A stretch of DNA of 64,000 nucleotides from the NCBI RefSeq assembly GCF_000708265.2, contig NZ_JCKI01000010.1, positions 83,592 through 147,591 on the forward strand. The letters run 5' to 3'. Below are positions 7,748 to 17,046 of the stretch, piece by piece (the stretch's first letter is position 1; each line of letters begins with the position of its first letter). Both the position numbers and the translations under genes were made by a program. Source of the stretch: Pedobacter sp. R20-19. Lineage in GTDB: Bacteria > Bacteroidota > Bacteroidia > Sphingobacteriales > Sphingobacteriaceae. The notes beneath the pieces were generated by a model, which saw nothing but the letters and a program-made list of their open reading frames with translations, did not search any database and had not been told where the DNA came from.

Positions 7748-9271
7748 ATGGTAAATAATAAAAAAGTTGCTCTTATCATTTTAGATGGCTGGGGTTACGG
7801 ACGTCAAGACAATTCTGATGCTGCATACGCTGCAAAAACACCTTTTTTCGATTCCTTATTACAGCACTACCCAAATTCAAAACTGGAAGCATCCGGTGAG
7901 GCTGTAGGGTTACCCGCCGGACAAATGGGAAATTCAGAAGTTGGACATATGAATTTAGGTGCTGGTAGAGTAGTTTACCAGGAACTTGGAAGAATTAACA
8001 AATCTATAGCGGACCGGGAATTACATGTAAATCCTATTTTACTTGATGCTTTTGATTATGCGAAACAAAATAATAAAGCCGTTCACTTTATTGGCTTAGT
8101 TTCAAATGGAGGTGTTCACGCACATATAGAACACCTGAAAGCACTTTGCGATGCAGCAAATGAGGCTCAGGTTCAAAATACTTTTGTACATGCCTTTTTA
8201 GATGGCAGAGATACGGATCCAAATTCTGGATTAGGTTTTATTACAGATCTACAAAACCATCTTCAGCAGGGAAATGCAAAACTGGCTACAATGGTTGGTC
8301 GTTACTATGCAATGGATCGTGATAATCGTTGGGAGCGTGTAAAACGGGCCTATGATGTGATGGTAAATGGTGTTGGAGAAAAAACACAAGATGCTTTGAA
8401 CGCTATTCAAAATTCATATCAAAATGGCATTACTGATGAATTTTTAAATCCGGTAGTGCTTACCCAAACAAATGGAGCGCCTATTGCAACCATTCAACCT
8501 GATGATGTGGTGATCTGTTTTAACTTCCGTACTGATAGAGGACGCGAAATTACTACTGCACTAACACAAAAAGATTTTCCAGAGCAACAAATGCATAAGT
8601 TGCCATTGTACTATGTGACTATGACCACATACGATGAGAGCTTTGAAAAAGTGAATGTAATGTTCACAAAAGATGATCTGACCAAAACAATTGGTGAAGT
8701 TTTATCTGAAAATAATAAGAATCAGATTCGTATTGCAGAAACTGAAAAATATCCTCATGTTACCTTCTTCTTTTCGGGCGGCAGGGAAACTGAATTTCCG
8801 AATGAAAAACGTATTTTAATTCCTTCTCCAAAGGTAGCTACATATGATCTGCAGCCAGAAATGAGTGCAGCTGGTATAACCGAAGCCATCACAGCAGAAA
8901 TGGAATCGGGATGGGCAGATTTTATTTGCTTAAACTTTGCTAATCCAGATATGGTTGGCCACACAGGTGTTTTTGATGCAGTGGTAAAAGCGGTAGAAAC
9001 AGCAGATAAATGTGCGGAGATTGTAGTCAATAAAGGTTTAGAAAATGGTTATTCCTTTATTTTATTGGCAGATCATGGTAACTCAGAATTTATGGTAAAT
9101 GGCGATGGATCTGCAAATACGGCTCATACTACAAATCTGGTTCCTTGTATCCTAATCGACAATGATTATAAAACTATTGCCGATGGAAAACTGGGTGATA
9201 TTGCGCCTACTGTTCTTAAAATTTTAGGCGTTGATATTCCAGCTGAAATGACTGGAAACGTTTTAGTATAA
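7748..9271 (+). CDS. gpmI: 2,3-bisphosphoglycerate-independent phosphoglycerate mutase
   Basis: Interconverts 3- and 2-phosphoglycerate in glycolysis and gluconeogenesis using two Mn ions and a phosphoserine intermediate. The 507-residue length fits the family. LILDGWGYG-type N-terminus, catalytic S63 in GNSEVGHMNLGAGR, DGRDTDPNSG, FNFRTDRGREIT and the metal-binding ADHGNSE near the C-terminus are all present. The stop overlaps the start of the next gene by one base (TAATG), so translation of the two is probably coupled. Confidence 0.98.
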   Translation: MVNNKKVALIILDGWGYGRQDNSDAAYAAKTPFFDSLLQHYPNSKLEASGEAVGLPAGQMGNSEVGHMNLGAGRVVYQELGRINKSIADRELHVNPILLDAFDYAKQNNKAVHFIGLVSNGGVHAHIEHLKALCDAANEAQVQNTFVHAFLDGRDTDPNSGLGFITDLQNHLQQGNAKLATMVGRYYAMDRDNRWERVKRAYDVMVNGVGEKTQDALNAIQNSYQNGITDEFLNPVVLTQTNGAPIATIQPDDVVICFNFRTDRGREITTALTQKDFPEQQMHKLPLYYVTMTTYDESFEKVNVMFTKDDLTKTIGEVLSENNKNQIRIAETEKYPHVTFFFSGGRETEFPNEKRILIPSPKVATYDLQPEMSAAGITEAITAEMESGWADFICLNFANPDMVGHTGVFDAVVKAVETADKCAEIVVNKGLENGYSFILLADHGNSEFMVNGDGSANTAHTTNLVPCILIDNDYKTIADGKLGDIAPTVLKILGVDIPAEMTGNVLV

Positions 9272-9804
9272 TGATCAAAAACCTTTATATACTGGTATTT
9301 GCCCTGGCACTTCTTTCCTGTAATCAGCATGAAGAACCTATGGCAAATACCGGATTAACCTATTTCGATTTAAAAGGTTACTTCGGGAGGGAGGTTATTC
9401 GTTTGAGAAATGCTAAAACCAAAGTAAATAAAATGGTAAGTATTAACGGTATCGAAGAACATAAAACTTCACTAATTAATGACTGGGATAAAGAACTTGC
9501 CATTTTTGTAAACGCAGATATTAACAAAAACTCATGGAAGGGCAGCTTTAAGATTAACAGCAGTGATAGTGTAGATATTTATACGACTACTAATAAGAAG
9601 ATTCCGATTAAAAAGGTTTCAGTAACACACCAATTCTCTCGTGTAAGTAAAATTGAAATCATTATTAATAATAAAAATATTTTATTTCAATCACAGGATA
9701 CACTTATCTATCTTCCGGATCAGTTGTATCAGATTAAAAAACAACAAAAAATAAGATTTCTTGCAATAAAAAATTATGCAGTAATGGCCAGGTTTATTCC
9801 ATAA
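9271..9804 (+). CDS. Small lipoprotein of unknown function
   Basis: A 177-residue protein with a lipoprotein signal peptide (FALALLSCNQ; C17 predicted as the lipidated Cys). The remainder is Lys-rich and beta-like, with VSINGIEEHKTSLI and a basic C-terminus. I recognise no named domain. Its ATG overlaps the gpmI stop by one base, which supports co-expression; the link to glycolysis may be only positional. It is closed by a strong bidirectional terminator that includes its stop codon. Confidence 0.75.
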   Translation: MIKNLYILVFALALLSCNQHEEPMANTGLTYFDLKGYFGREVIRLRNAKTKVNKMVSINGIEEHKTSLINDWDKELAIFVNADINKNSWKGSFKINSSDSVDIYTTTNKKIPIKKVSVTHQFSRVSKIEIIINNKNILFQSQDTLIYLPDQLYQIKKQQKIRFLAIKNYAVMARFIP

Positions 9805-9846
9805 AAAAAGCAGTCAACATCAGTTTGACTGCTTTTTTTATGGAAT
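9796..9846. terminator. Bidirectional terminator between convergent genes
   Basis: A perfect 22-bp stem (9796-9817 with 9825-9846) with a 7-nt loop. It has A-rich and T-rich arm segments, and its left arm contains the TAA stop of the lipoprotein gene. It serves the plus-strand gpmI operon and the minus-strand TPR gene that ends at 9855. Confidence 0.9.
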
Positions 9847-9854
9847 TTTTAAAT

Positions 9855-10475
9855 TTATTTTAAACTGGCTATCTGTGCTTTATCATAGGTAACCCAGTCT
9901 ATAATATCTTTTCTTAATGGCTGCATGGTGAGTACCTTTTGAAAATCTGCAATAGAACTGTTAAATAACCCGATACAGGCAACCTTCTCTGCTCCTTTTT
10001 TTACTTTATAAGATTTATAAATTGCATAATCTTTATAGGCTAACCCACGATTTTGAAACATCTGCGTATCCTCGTCTCCATTAATTTCAATCGCTTTGGT
10101 AAAATCCTTAATGGCAGCAGTATAAAAATTTTCACGCATGGTATTCAACGATTCTTTCGGATCATTAGCAATGTTTAATCTGGCTTTTCCACGGTAGTAA
10201 TAAGCAGAAACCTCATTAGGCTTCATGGCTAGTAAACGACTATAGGTTGCAATACACTTTTCATATTCTCCGTTTTGAAAATAAGAATAACCCAGCATTT
10301 TTAAAACATTGGCATTATCAGGTGTTTTGGTATCAGCTTTTTCTAATTGTGTAACAGCAGTTCTATAATCACCCTTCATCATGGCCTGCATACTCTTTTC
10401 ATAATTGTTCTGAGCAAAACTTGTAGTTGATGAGAAAATGATTAATCCTAAAATCGCTTTTTTAAAATAGTTCAT
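9855..10475 (-). CDS. Exported tetratricopeptide repeat protein
   Basis: A 206-residue protein with a signal peptide (KAILGLIIFSSTTSFAQ) followed by about four TPR units between residues 25 and 160 (for example NVLKMLGYSYFQNGEYEKCI and MFQNRGLAYKDYAIY). TPR arrays are protein-protein scaffolds; the partner is unknown. The mature protein should be periplasmic. It stands alone, divergent from lon and convergent with the gpmI operon. Confidence 0.8.
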   Translation of the reverse strand: MNYFKKAILGLIIFSSTTSFAQNNYEKSMQAMMKGDYRTAVTQLEKADTKTPDNANVLKMLGYSYFQNGEYEKCIATYSRLLAMKPNEVSAYYYRGKARLNIANDPKESLNTMRENFYTAAIKDFTKAIEINGDEDTQMFQNRGLAYKDYAIYKSYKVKKGAEKVACIGLFNSSIADFQKVLTMQPLRKDIIDWVTYDKAQIASLK

Positions 10476-10787
10476 GTATGAATAATAATTTAGATAAATC
10501 TAGCACCTTCATAGGGCGTATTTTTTTGCAATATAATTCTATTATAATAATTTAATAGTTTTTAATTTTCTTTACCCTTAAAAAACGGAATGCCCAGATA
10601 TTAGCATAAACGCTAAATTAAAAGAATTATGATATTAACACCAATAATTATATTTGTCTGCCTTTTTAACATAAGATTAATATAGTTTTTACTTTGGCAC
10701 AAGAGTTGAATTTATTATATTACTAACATAATTAAACAATGTGAATACGATCAAACTGCCAGTTTGTCGTGAGAGGAAAACGTGAAA
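10476..10787. other. Divergent intergenic region upstream of lon
   Basis: About 310 bp, very A+T-rich, with no gene. A weak -7-like TTACTTTG occurs near 10690. GAGAGGAAAA at 10771-10780 is a purine-rich stretch just before the lon start that could aid ribosome binding. No heat-shock operator such as CIRCE is recognised. Confidence 0.4.
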
Positions 10788-13259
10788 ATGAGTAAACAAG
10801 ATATATTTGATTTCCATTCTGCTATGCCAATAATAAATGAGGATACCGAATTCTTCCCTTTAATGTCTCAACAAGACGAGGAGGAAATGAATAACGAGGA
10901 TACGCCTGAAACATTGGCTATTTTACCCTTAAGGAATACTGTTTTGTTTCCAGGAGTGGTTATTCCAATTACCGTTGGACGGGATAAATCAATAAAATTA
11001 ATAAAGGAAGCTTACAAGGGAAATAAAATTATTGGGGTAGTATCTCAAAAGGACGTTTCTATTGAAGATCCTACCTTTGAGCAACTTAACACGGTAGGTA
11101 CAGTGGCTAACATTATTAAACTATTGCAAATGCCAGATGGCAATACCACTGTAATTATACAGGGGAAGCAAAGGTTTAGCCTGATTGAGGAAGTTCAGAA
11201 TGAGCCTTACATCAAAGCTGTAGTTAAAAAATTTGAGGAGCAAAAACATAAGGCTGATAAAGAATTTAAAACTTTAATTGCGTCTATACGTGAAATGTCT
11301 GCTCAGATTATTCAGCTGTCTCCAAATATCCCTAGTGAGGCCAGCATTGCTTTGAAAAACATTGAAAGCAATTCATTTCTGATCAATTTTATTTCATCAA
11401 ATATGAATGCCGAAATGGCCGACAAGCAAAAAATTCTGGAAATGAATAAATTGCTTGATCGTGCACAGAAGGTAATGGAATTGTTGATGGTTGAATTGCA
11501 GATGCTGGAATTAAGGAATCAGATCCAATCTAAAGTTCGCACCGATCTGGATAAGCAACAACGTGATTATTTTTTAAACCAGCAGTTAAAAACAATTCAA
11601 GAAGAATTAGGTGGAAACTCTGCTGACTTAGAGTTCGATGCTTTACAAGAAAAAGCAAAGCTGAAAAAATGGTCAAAAGAAGTTAATGATCACTTTGATA
11701 AAGAGCTAGATAAATTAGGACGGATGAATCCGGCTGCTCCAGATTACTCTGTTCAATTGAATTACCTTGAATTGATACTGGATTTGCCATGGAGTGAATT
11801 TACAAAGGATAATTTTGATTTAAAAAGAGCACAACGTATTCTGGATAAAGATCACTTTGGCTTAGAAAAAGTAAAACAACGTATCGTTGAATACCTGGCT
11901 GTACTAAAGCTTAAGCGTGATATGAAGGCGCCAATCTTATGTCTGGTAGGCCCTCCGGGTGTTGGTAAAACCTCATTAGGAAAATCTATAGCAAAAGCTT
12001 TAGGCCGTAAATATGTCAGAATGGCCTTAGGTGGCATTCGTGATGAAGCAGAAATTCGTGGTCACCGTAAAACGTATATTGGTGCAATGCCTGGTCGTAT
12101 TATTTCATCAATCAAAAAAGCAGGTGCAGATAATCCTGTATTTGTTTTAGATGAGATAGATAAGGTTGGAACCGATCACCGTGGCGATCCATCTTCAGCT
12201 TTACTTGAGGTTTTAGATCCTGAACAAAATAATGCCTTCTATGATCATTATGTAGAAATGGATTATGATTTATCTAATATTTTATTCATCGCAACAGCAA
12301 ATTCATTAAGTACTATACAACCAGCATTATTGGATCGTATGGAAATTATTGAGGTAAATGGCTACACGATTGAAGAAAAGATTGAGATCGCTAAAAAATA
12401 TCTTTTGCCAAAACAAAAAGAAAATCACGGCTTAGAAAACAAACATATTAATCTTAAACCTGCGCTAATTGAAAAGGTAATTGAAGATTATACCCGTGAA
12501 TCTGGCGTACGTGGTTTAGAAAAGAGAATAGGTTCTTTAGTGCGTGGTGTGGCTACTAAGGTAGCTATGGAAGAAGAATACAATGTAACTTTAACCAATG
12601 AAGATGTTGAACGCATTTTAGGTGCACCAATTTACGATAAAGATTTATATGAAGGCAATGAAGTAGCAGGTGTGGTTACTGGTTTGGCCTGGACAAGTGT
12701 AGGTGGCGATATTTTATTTATTGAATCCAGCTTAAGTCCGGGTAAAGGTAAATTAACTTTAACGGGTAACCTCGGAGATGTCATGAAAGAATCGGCAGTG
12801 ATTGCGCTGGCTTACTTACGTGCACATGCTGCAGAATTCGGTATTGATTATGCCCTGTTTGATCATTGGGATGTTCATGTTCACGTGCCTGCAGGTGCAA
12901 CACCTAAAGATGGACCTTCAGCAGGTGTAACCATGTTAACAGCACTAACATCAGTATTTACACAACGTAAGGTAAAACAACATTTAGCCATGACTGGTGA
13001 AATCACCTTGCGGGGTAAAGTTTTGCCTGTTGGCGGAATTAAAGAAAAAATCCTGGCTGCCAAAAGAGCAAATATTAAGGAAATTATCCTTTGTAAAAGT
13101 AACCGAAAAGATATTTTAGAGATCAAAGAGAGCTATATCAAGGACCTTACTTTTCATTACGTAAGTGAAATGAGTGAGGTAATAGAATTGGCTTTAACAA
13201 AAAATAAGGTTAAAAAACCATTAGACTTGAGTATTAAAGCTGCTCCGATTGTCAATTAA
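10788..13259 (+). CDS. lon: ATP-dependent protease La (Lon)
   Basis: Cytosolic AAA+ serine protease that degrades misfolded and regulatory proteins. Domains in order: N-terminal substrate-binding LON domain (about 40-240), AAA+ module with Walker A GPPGVGKTS near 390 and Walker B VFVLDEIDKVG, and the C-terminal protease domain with catalytic Ser in KDGPSAGVTM (about residue 711) and Lys in GGIKEKILAAKRA. I prefer the ATG at 10788 over the in-frame GTG at 10782, because the purine stretch 10771-10780 is better spaced. Length 823 residues is normal. A small GC hairpin follows at 13316-13341. Confidence 0.98.
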   Translation: MSKQDIFDFHSAMPIINEDTEFFPLMSQQDEEEMNNEDTPETLAILPLRNTVLFPGVVIPITVGRDKSIKLIKEAYKGNKIIGVVSQKDVSIEDPTFEQLNTVGTVANIIKLLQMPDGNTTVIIQGKQRFSLIEEVQNEPYIKAVVKKFEEQKHKADKEFKTLIASIREMSAQIIQLSPNIPSEASIALKNIESNSFLINFISSNMNAEMADKQKILEMNKLLDRAQKVMELLMVELQMLELRNQIQSKVRTDLDKQQRDYFLNQQLKTIQEELGGNSADLEFDALQEKAKLKKWSKEVNDHFDKELDKLGRMNPAAPDYSVQLNYLELILDLPWSEFTKDNFDLKRAQRILDKDHFGLEKVKQRIVEYLAVLKLKRDMKAPILCLVGPPGVGKTSLGKSIAKALGRKYVRMALGGIRDEAEIRGHRKTYIGAMPGRIISSIKKAGADNPVFVLDEIDKVGTDHRGDPSSALLEVLDPEQNNAFYDHYVEMDYDLSNILFIATANSLSTIQPALLDRMEIIEVNGYTIEEKIEIAKKYLLPKQKENHGLENKHINLKPALIEKVIEDYTRESGVRGLEKRIGSLVRGVATKVAMEEEYNVTLTNEDVERILGAPIYDKDLYEGNEVAGVVTGLAWTSVGGDILFIESSLSPGKGKLTLTGNLGDVMKESAVIALAYLRAHAAEFGIDYALFDHWDVHVHVPAGATPKDGPSAGVTMLTALTSVFTQRKVKQHLAMTGEITLRGKVLPVGGIKEKILAAKRANIKEIILCKSNRKDILEIKESYIKDLTFHYVSEMSEVIELALTKNKVKKPLDLSIKAAPIVN

Positions 13260-13315
13260 ATGGTAAATCTTTTGGATGATCTTTCGAAAATTCAATAACA
13301 ATAAATACATTTATG

Positions 13316-13341
13316 GCCCGGGTAATCATCCGGGCTTTTTT
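13316..13341 (+). terminator. lon terminator abutting the next start codon
   Basis: GCCCGG (13316-13321) pairs with CCGGGC (13330-13335) around an 8-nt loop, followed by six T (13336-13341). The ATG of the next gene is the very next base (13342), so terminator and translation start touch. Confidence 0.8.
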
Positions 13342-14292
13342 ATGAAATTATTTTTCGCCACCGCTATCCTATGCTTCATCTGCATAACTGGTTTTAGTCA
13401 GTCTTTCAAAAATGAATTTGGTTTTAAAACCGAAAATGATGCTTACTTAGCTACCTTAAACGACCGCTATTATACCAATGGATTATTCCTTTATTTTCGA
13501 AGGGCGATAGATCCAGCAAAGTTTTCAAAAAAAATAGAAAAGAAAACCTATGAAATTTCTGCCGGTCAGAAAATGTATACCCCATATTGGGGACAGGTAG
13601 CTAAAAAAGAAGATCAAGACAGACCATTTGCTGGTTATTTATATGCCGGTGCTGCTTATTCTGTATTTTATAAAAATGAAAGTGTTTTGAAAACCAGTGT
13701 AGAAATTGGAACCGTTGGACCAAATTCACTGGCACAGGATGCGCAAAAATTCTTGCATAAAACAGTTGGCTTTTATACCCCTGCCGGATGGGAATATCAA
13801 ATTAAAAATGAATTCGCTGTTAACCTTGCCGCAAACTACAGTAAGCTTTTGGTACGATCTACCGATAATATAGTTGATTTAAGTGGCCAGGGTTTTGCAA
13901 ACTTAGGCGCTACATTTTCCGGCTTAGGTACATCAATTTTATTTAGAGCTGGAAGATTAAACCAGTTGTTTAATAGTGCTTATCATAATGCGGTGATAGG
14001 TGACTCAAAAACAGCAGCCTTAAATAAATCTGAACTTTTCTTCTATGCCAAACCGCAACTGAATGTTGTGGTTTATGATGCTACCATCCAAGGCAGTTTA
14101 TTTAATAACAATAGTCCGGTTACTTTCGATATAAAACCAATAGTTTTTGAACAGCAATTTGGCATAAATTACAGTTCAAAAAGATTTACTGCAGATTTTA
14201 ATATCATTTTCAAAACCAAGGAGGTTAAGAGTGTGGCTAAAGCACAGAATTATGGCGGCTTGAGTTTGTATTATCGGTTTGGAAGCCTATAA
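13342..14292 (+). CDS. LpxR-like lipid A deacylase family protein (DUF2219)
   Basis: A predicted outer-membrane beta-barrel of 316 residues related to LpxR, the enzyme that removes the 3'-acyloxyacyl chain of lipid A. Signal peptide KLFFATAILCFICITGFSQ. Family marks: TENDAY (the Asn-Asp pair of the active site), DRYYTNG (with the conserved Thr), DRPFAGYLYAGA, and an HKTVG segment with a possible catalytic His. The frame extends upstream to 13276, but that part overlaps the lon terminator and lacks a signal peptide, so I take the ATG at 13342. Activity on lipid A is inferred from family membership. Confidence 0.82.
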   Translation: MKLFFATAILCFICITGFSQSFKNEFGFKTENDAYLATLNDRYYTNGLFLYFRRAIDPAKFSKKIEKKTYEISAGQKMYTPYWGQVAKKEDQDRPFAGYLYAGAAYSVFYKNESVLKTSVEIGTVGPNSLAQDAQKFLHKTVGFYTPAGWEYQIKNEFAVNLAANYSKLLVRSTDNIVDLSGQGFANLGATFSGLGTSILFRAGRLNQLFNSAYHNAVIGDSKTAALNKSELFFYAKPQLNVVVYDATIQGSLFNNNSPVTFDIKPIVFEQQFGINYSSKRFTADFNIIFKTKEVKSVAKAQNYGGLSLYYRFGSL

Positions 14293-14342
14293 TATTTTAT
14301 GGAAATTTTTGAATAAATTAATCACTTTACAGGTTATTTTCT

Positions 14343-14858
14343 ATGAGAAAAAAAATAATTTTGATAATCGCCTTTTTAATAGTCTGTTCTGCATTTTACA
14401 ACTTATACCCCGAAGAAAAACTTCCATTAAATACTCAAGTAGACTATCTTGTTATCCAGAAATCTAACAGAAAACTTCTAGCTTATTCCAAAAATAAACT
14501 GATTAAAACTTATCAGATTTCGCTTGGCGATCATCCTTTAGGGCATAAAGAAATAGAAGGAGATGAAAAAACACCTGAAGGCATTTACACCATTAACGCT
14601 AAAAATCCAAATAGTGGCTATCATAAAAACTTAGGTGTATCCTATCCAAATCAACAAGATATTGTCAAAGCCAAAAGGCTTAATAAATCTCCTGGTGGTG
14701 ATATCAAAATACACGGAATCAGAAATCATCTTAGTTTTATCGGCAAGTTTCAAAGATTTTTTGACTGGACGAATGGTTGTATGGCTTTAACTAATAGTGA
14801 AATAGATGAGCTATACCGAGCAGTAAAAATTGGTACAACCATAGAGATAAAACCCTAA
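14343..14858 (+). CDS. L,D-transpeptidase (YkuD domain)
   Basis: A 171-residue exported or membrane-anchored enzyme with a hydrophobic N-terminus (residues 4-20). The YkuD domain spans about 34-170. H124 in KIHGI and C146 in TNGCMAL match the catalytic His and Cys of L,D-transpeptidases, which cross-link peptidoglycan stems or attach lipoproteins. The segment GDEKTPEGIYTI is a family mark. The usual Arg after the catalytic Cys is replaced (GCMAL in place of GC(I/V)R(M/L)), as in the YafK-like branch, so the activity could be hydrolytic. It ends 2 bp from the convergent arfB. Confidence 0.9.
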   Translation: MRKKIILIIAFLIVCSAFYNLYPEEKLPLNTQVDYLVIQKSNRKLLAYSKNKLIKTYQISLGDHPLGHKEIEGDEKTPEGIYTINAKNPNSGYHKNLGVSYPNQQDIVKAKRLNKSPGGDIKIHGIRNHLSFIGKFQRFFDWTNGCMALTNSEIDELYRAVKIGTTIEIKP

Positions 14859-14860
14859 AT

Positions 14861-15271
14861 TCAATCAAAAGACGGTTTTTTACGGCTTTCTTTTTTATAA
14901 GAGATAAGGGTTTTATTTTGTAGGCGCTTTTGAATTTTAGCATTAGGAATTTTAGTTGGCTTTCTCTTCTTCTGAATACGAAGAGCGTTTTTGAGAAGTT
15001 CAATTAGTTTTGCAACTGTCTTCTCCTTATTTAAAAGTTGGCTACGATCTTCCTGCGATACAATATGAAGTAAACCTTCACTATCCAGCTTGTTATCCAG
15101 CCGAGATTTTAGTAACGTTTTTTCCTCATCACTGAGATAATGATTTGCAGCTAAATCGAAAATCAATTCAACCTTGCTCGACACTTTGTTAACATTTTGC
15201 CCACCCTTTCCCCCACTTCTGGAGGTTTTAAAGGCAACCGATTTTAAAATTTCTTCTCTGGTGGGTAACAT
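14861..15271 (-). CDS. arfB: Peptidyl-tRNA hydrolase ArfB (ribosome rescue)
   Basis: A 136-residue class I release-factor-like protein that enters the A site of stalled ribosomes and hydrolyses peptidyl-tRNA. The catalytic GGQ lies at 23-25 in SGGKGGQNVNKVSSKVEL. The codon-recognition domains of true release factors are absent. A long basic C-terminal tail (KKRKPTKIPNAKIQKR and beyond) fits the part that enters the mRNA channel. No terminator separates it from the convergent L,D-transpeptidase gene. Confidence 0.93.
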   Translation of the reverse strand: MLPTREEILKSVAFKTSRSGGKGGQNVNKVSSKVELIFDLAANHYLSDEEKTLLKSRLDNKLDSEGLLHIVSQEDRSQLLNKEKTVAKLIELLKNALRIQKKRKPTKIPNAKIQKRLQNKTLISYKKESRKKPSFD

Positions 15272-15330
15272 GTTACAAAAGTATAAAGATTAGCCTTCTA
15301 AAAAAAGTTAGTAAGTCAATTGGCTTTTTT

Positions 15331-15338
15331 TACCTTTG
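15331..15338 (+). promoter_or_regulatory. Putative cmk -7 box
   Basis: TACCTTTG fits TAnnTTTG and ends 7 nt before the cmk ATG, so the mRNA leader would be only a few bases. No good -33 TTTG is seen. Confidence 0.45.
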
Positions 15339-15345
15339 TAAAAGA

Positions 15346-16026
15346 ATGAAGAAGAACTTGGTTATAGCTATTGATGGCTATTCATCCTGCGGAAAGAGCA
15401 CATTAGCTAAGGCATTGGCTAAAAAATTAGGTTTTATTTATGTTGATAGCGGGGCCATGTACCGTGCGGTTACCCTATATTTTTTGAGGAACAACATTGA
15501 CGTGAGTGATGACTCAGCTGTTGCCGATGCACTACAACATATAGAATTAAACTTTCATTCAAGAGATTACGAATCACACATCACTTTAAATGGAGAAGAG
15601 GTTTCTGATGAGATTCGTTTAATGCCTGTTTCACAAAATGTGAGTGAAGTATCTGCGCATAAAATTGTTCGCCATGAAATGGTAAAACAGCAACAGCGGA
15701 TGGGTAAATCAAAAAGTATTGTAATGGACGGCCGCGATATCGGCACCACTGTTTTCCCAAATTCACCGTTAAAGTTCTTTATGACTGCTGATCCAAAAAT
15801 CCGGGCTGAACGCAGGTTTAAGGAATTAGAGAGCAAAGGCAACAACCAAACTACCCTGGAAGAAGTTTTTGAAAATCTGGCACATCGTGATTATGCAGAT
15901 ACCACCCGTAAGGAGAGTCCGCTAGTACGTGCTGATGATGCCATCATTTTAGACAATACCAATTTAACCCAGGATGAGCAACTGGCTTTCGCCATAGGAA
16001 GAGTAGAGCCTTTGTTGGATCGATAA
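15346..16026 (+). CDS. cmk: Cytidylate kinase
   Basis: Phosphorylates CMP and dCMP with ATP. The 226-residue length is normal. The P-loop GYSSCGKSTLAK is at about 11-22, and the substrate region contains YVDSGAMYRAVT. MDGRDIGTTVFP and the RAERRFKEL lid are family hallmarks. It starts right after a TAnnTTTG box and seems to be a single-gene unit; rpsA, often next to cmk in other bacteria, lies 4.5 kb downstream here. Confidence 0.97.
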   Translation: MKKNLVIAIDGYSSCGKSTLAKALAKKLGFIYVDSGAMYRAVTLYFLRNNIDVSDDSAVADALQHIELNFHSRDYESHITLNGEEVSDEIRLMPVSQNVSEVSAHKIVRHEMVKQQQRMGKSKSIVMDGRDIGTTVFPNSPLKFFMTADPKIRAERRFKELESKGNNQTTLEEVFENLAHRDYADTTRKESPLVRADDAIILDNTNLTQDEQLAFAIGRVEPLLDR

Positions 16027-16190
16027 GATAGAGGAAGTTGGTTAGTTGTTGGAGTAGATTAGAAGTTAGTGCTTTTGATGATGCCTTTTTAATTGGTAAC
16101 TACAAGTTGGTAACTTAAAATTGCCAACTGAACACTATTTCCTGGAAAACAAAAAAATGCATATTTTTAGCAGCTAACCACTAAGCCGCT
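16027..16190. repeat. Spacer with degenerate GTTGGT-type repeats
   Basis: Imperfect words such as GTTGGTTAGTTGTTGG and AATTGGTAACTACAAGTTGGTAACTT occur at 16036-16110. They resemble a decayed minisatellite. No gene is seen. Confidence 0.3.
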
Positions 16191-17021
16191 ATGAAAATAA
16201 TATATGCCCCACTCCTGTTTAGTTTTCTTATTTGTTTAAATTTTAATGCCCAGGCCCAAAAAGGCTGGATTAATCTTTTTAATGGTAAAGATTTAAAAGA
16301 CTGGAATATCAAAATTTCCAAGCATAACTATCGAGAAAACTACGCCAATACCTTTCGGGTAGAAAATGGCTTAATAAAAGTAAGTTATGATGGTTATCAG
16401 GGATTTGACCAACAATATGGCCATATCTTTTATAAAAAGCCTTTTTCTGCTTATTTATTAAAAGTAACTTATCGGTTTGTTGGTAACCAGGCCAAGGGCG
16501 GTGAAGGTTGGGCACTTCGTAATAGCGGTGCCATGCTGCATTGTCAGGATCCGGCAACGATGTTAAAAAACCAGGACTTTCCCATTTCTATTGAAGCACA
16601 GATTTTAGGTGGCGATGGCGAACATTTACGGCATACCAGTAATGTTTGTACACCCGGCACGCTGATTAATTATCAAGGCAAATTGTTTACCGATCATTGC
16701 TTAGATTCAAAGTCGAAAACTTATTCCGGAGATCAATGGGTCACTGCAGAATTTCTGGTGCTAGGAGACTCTGTAATTAAACACATCATTAATAAAGAGG
16801 TAGTGCTAGAATACACCAAACCAAAAATTGGCGGTGATAATGTTTCTAATTACGATCCAAAAATAAAAATTGATGGCACCCCTTTAAAATCCGGCTATAT
16901 CTCCCTTCAAAGTGAAAGTCATCCAATAGAATTTAAAACTGTTAAACTTTTTGACCTGAAACCTTATCTGAAAAATAAAACGAAACTTGATCAGGTAGTT
17001 AATCAGTTACTAGAAAAATAA
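16191..17021 (+). CDS. DUF1080 (3-keto-disaccharide hydrolase-like) exported protein
   Basis: A 276-residue protein with a signal peptide ending at about AQA (residue 22). A concanavalin-like jelly-roll domain follows, of the DUF1080 / 3-keto-disaccharide hydrolase family, opening with the typical WINLFNGKDLKDWNIKI. Further marks are GEGWALRNSGAMLHCQ and a C-terminal GYISLQSESHPIEFKTVKL. Members act on or bind sugars outside the inner membrane; the exact substrate is unknown. It precedes the TPM gene by 25 bp and may share its transcript. Confidence 0.88.
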   Translation: MKIIYAPLLFSFLICLNFNAQAQKGWINLFNGKDLKDWNIKISKHNYRENYANTFRVENGLIKVSYDGYQGFDQQYGHIFYKKPFSAYLLKVTYRFVGNQAKGGEGWALRNSGAMLHCQDPATMLKNQDFPISIEAQILGGDGEHLRHTSNVCTPGTLINYQGKLFTDHCLDSKSKTYSGDQWVTAEFLVLGDSVIKHIINKEVVLEYTKPKIGGDNVSNYDPKIKIDGTPLKSGYISLQSESHPIEFKTVKLFDLKPYLKNKTKLDQVVNQLLEK

Positions 17022-17046
17022 TTTTGATCTATTTATTGTTAGATAA

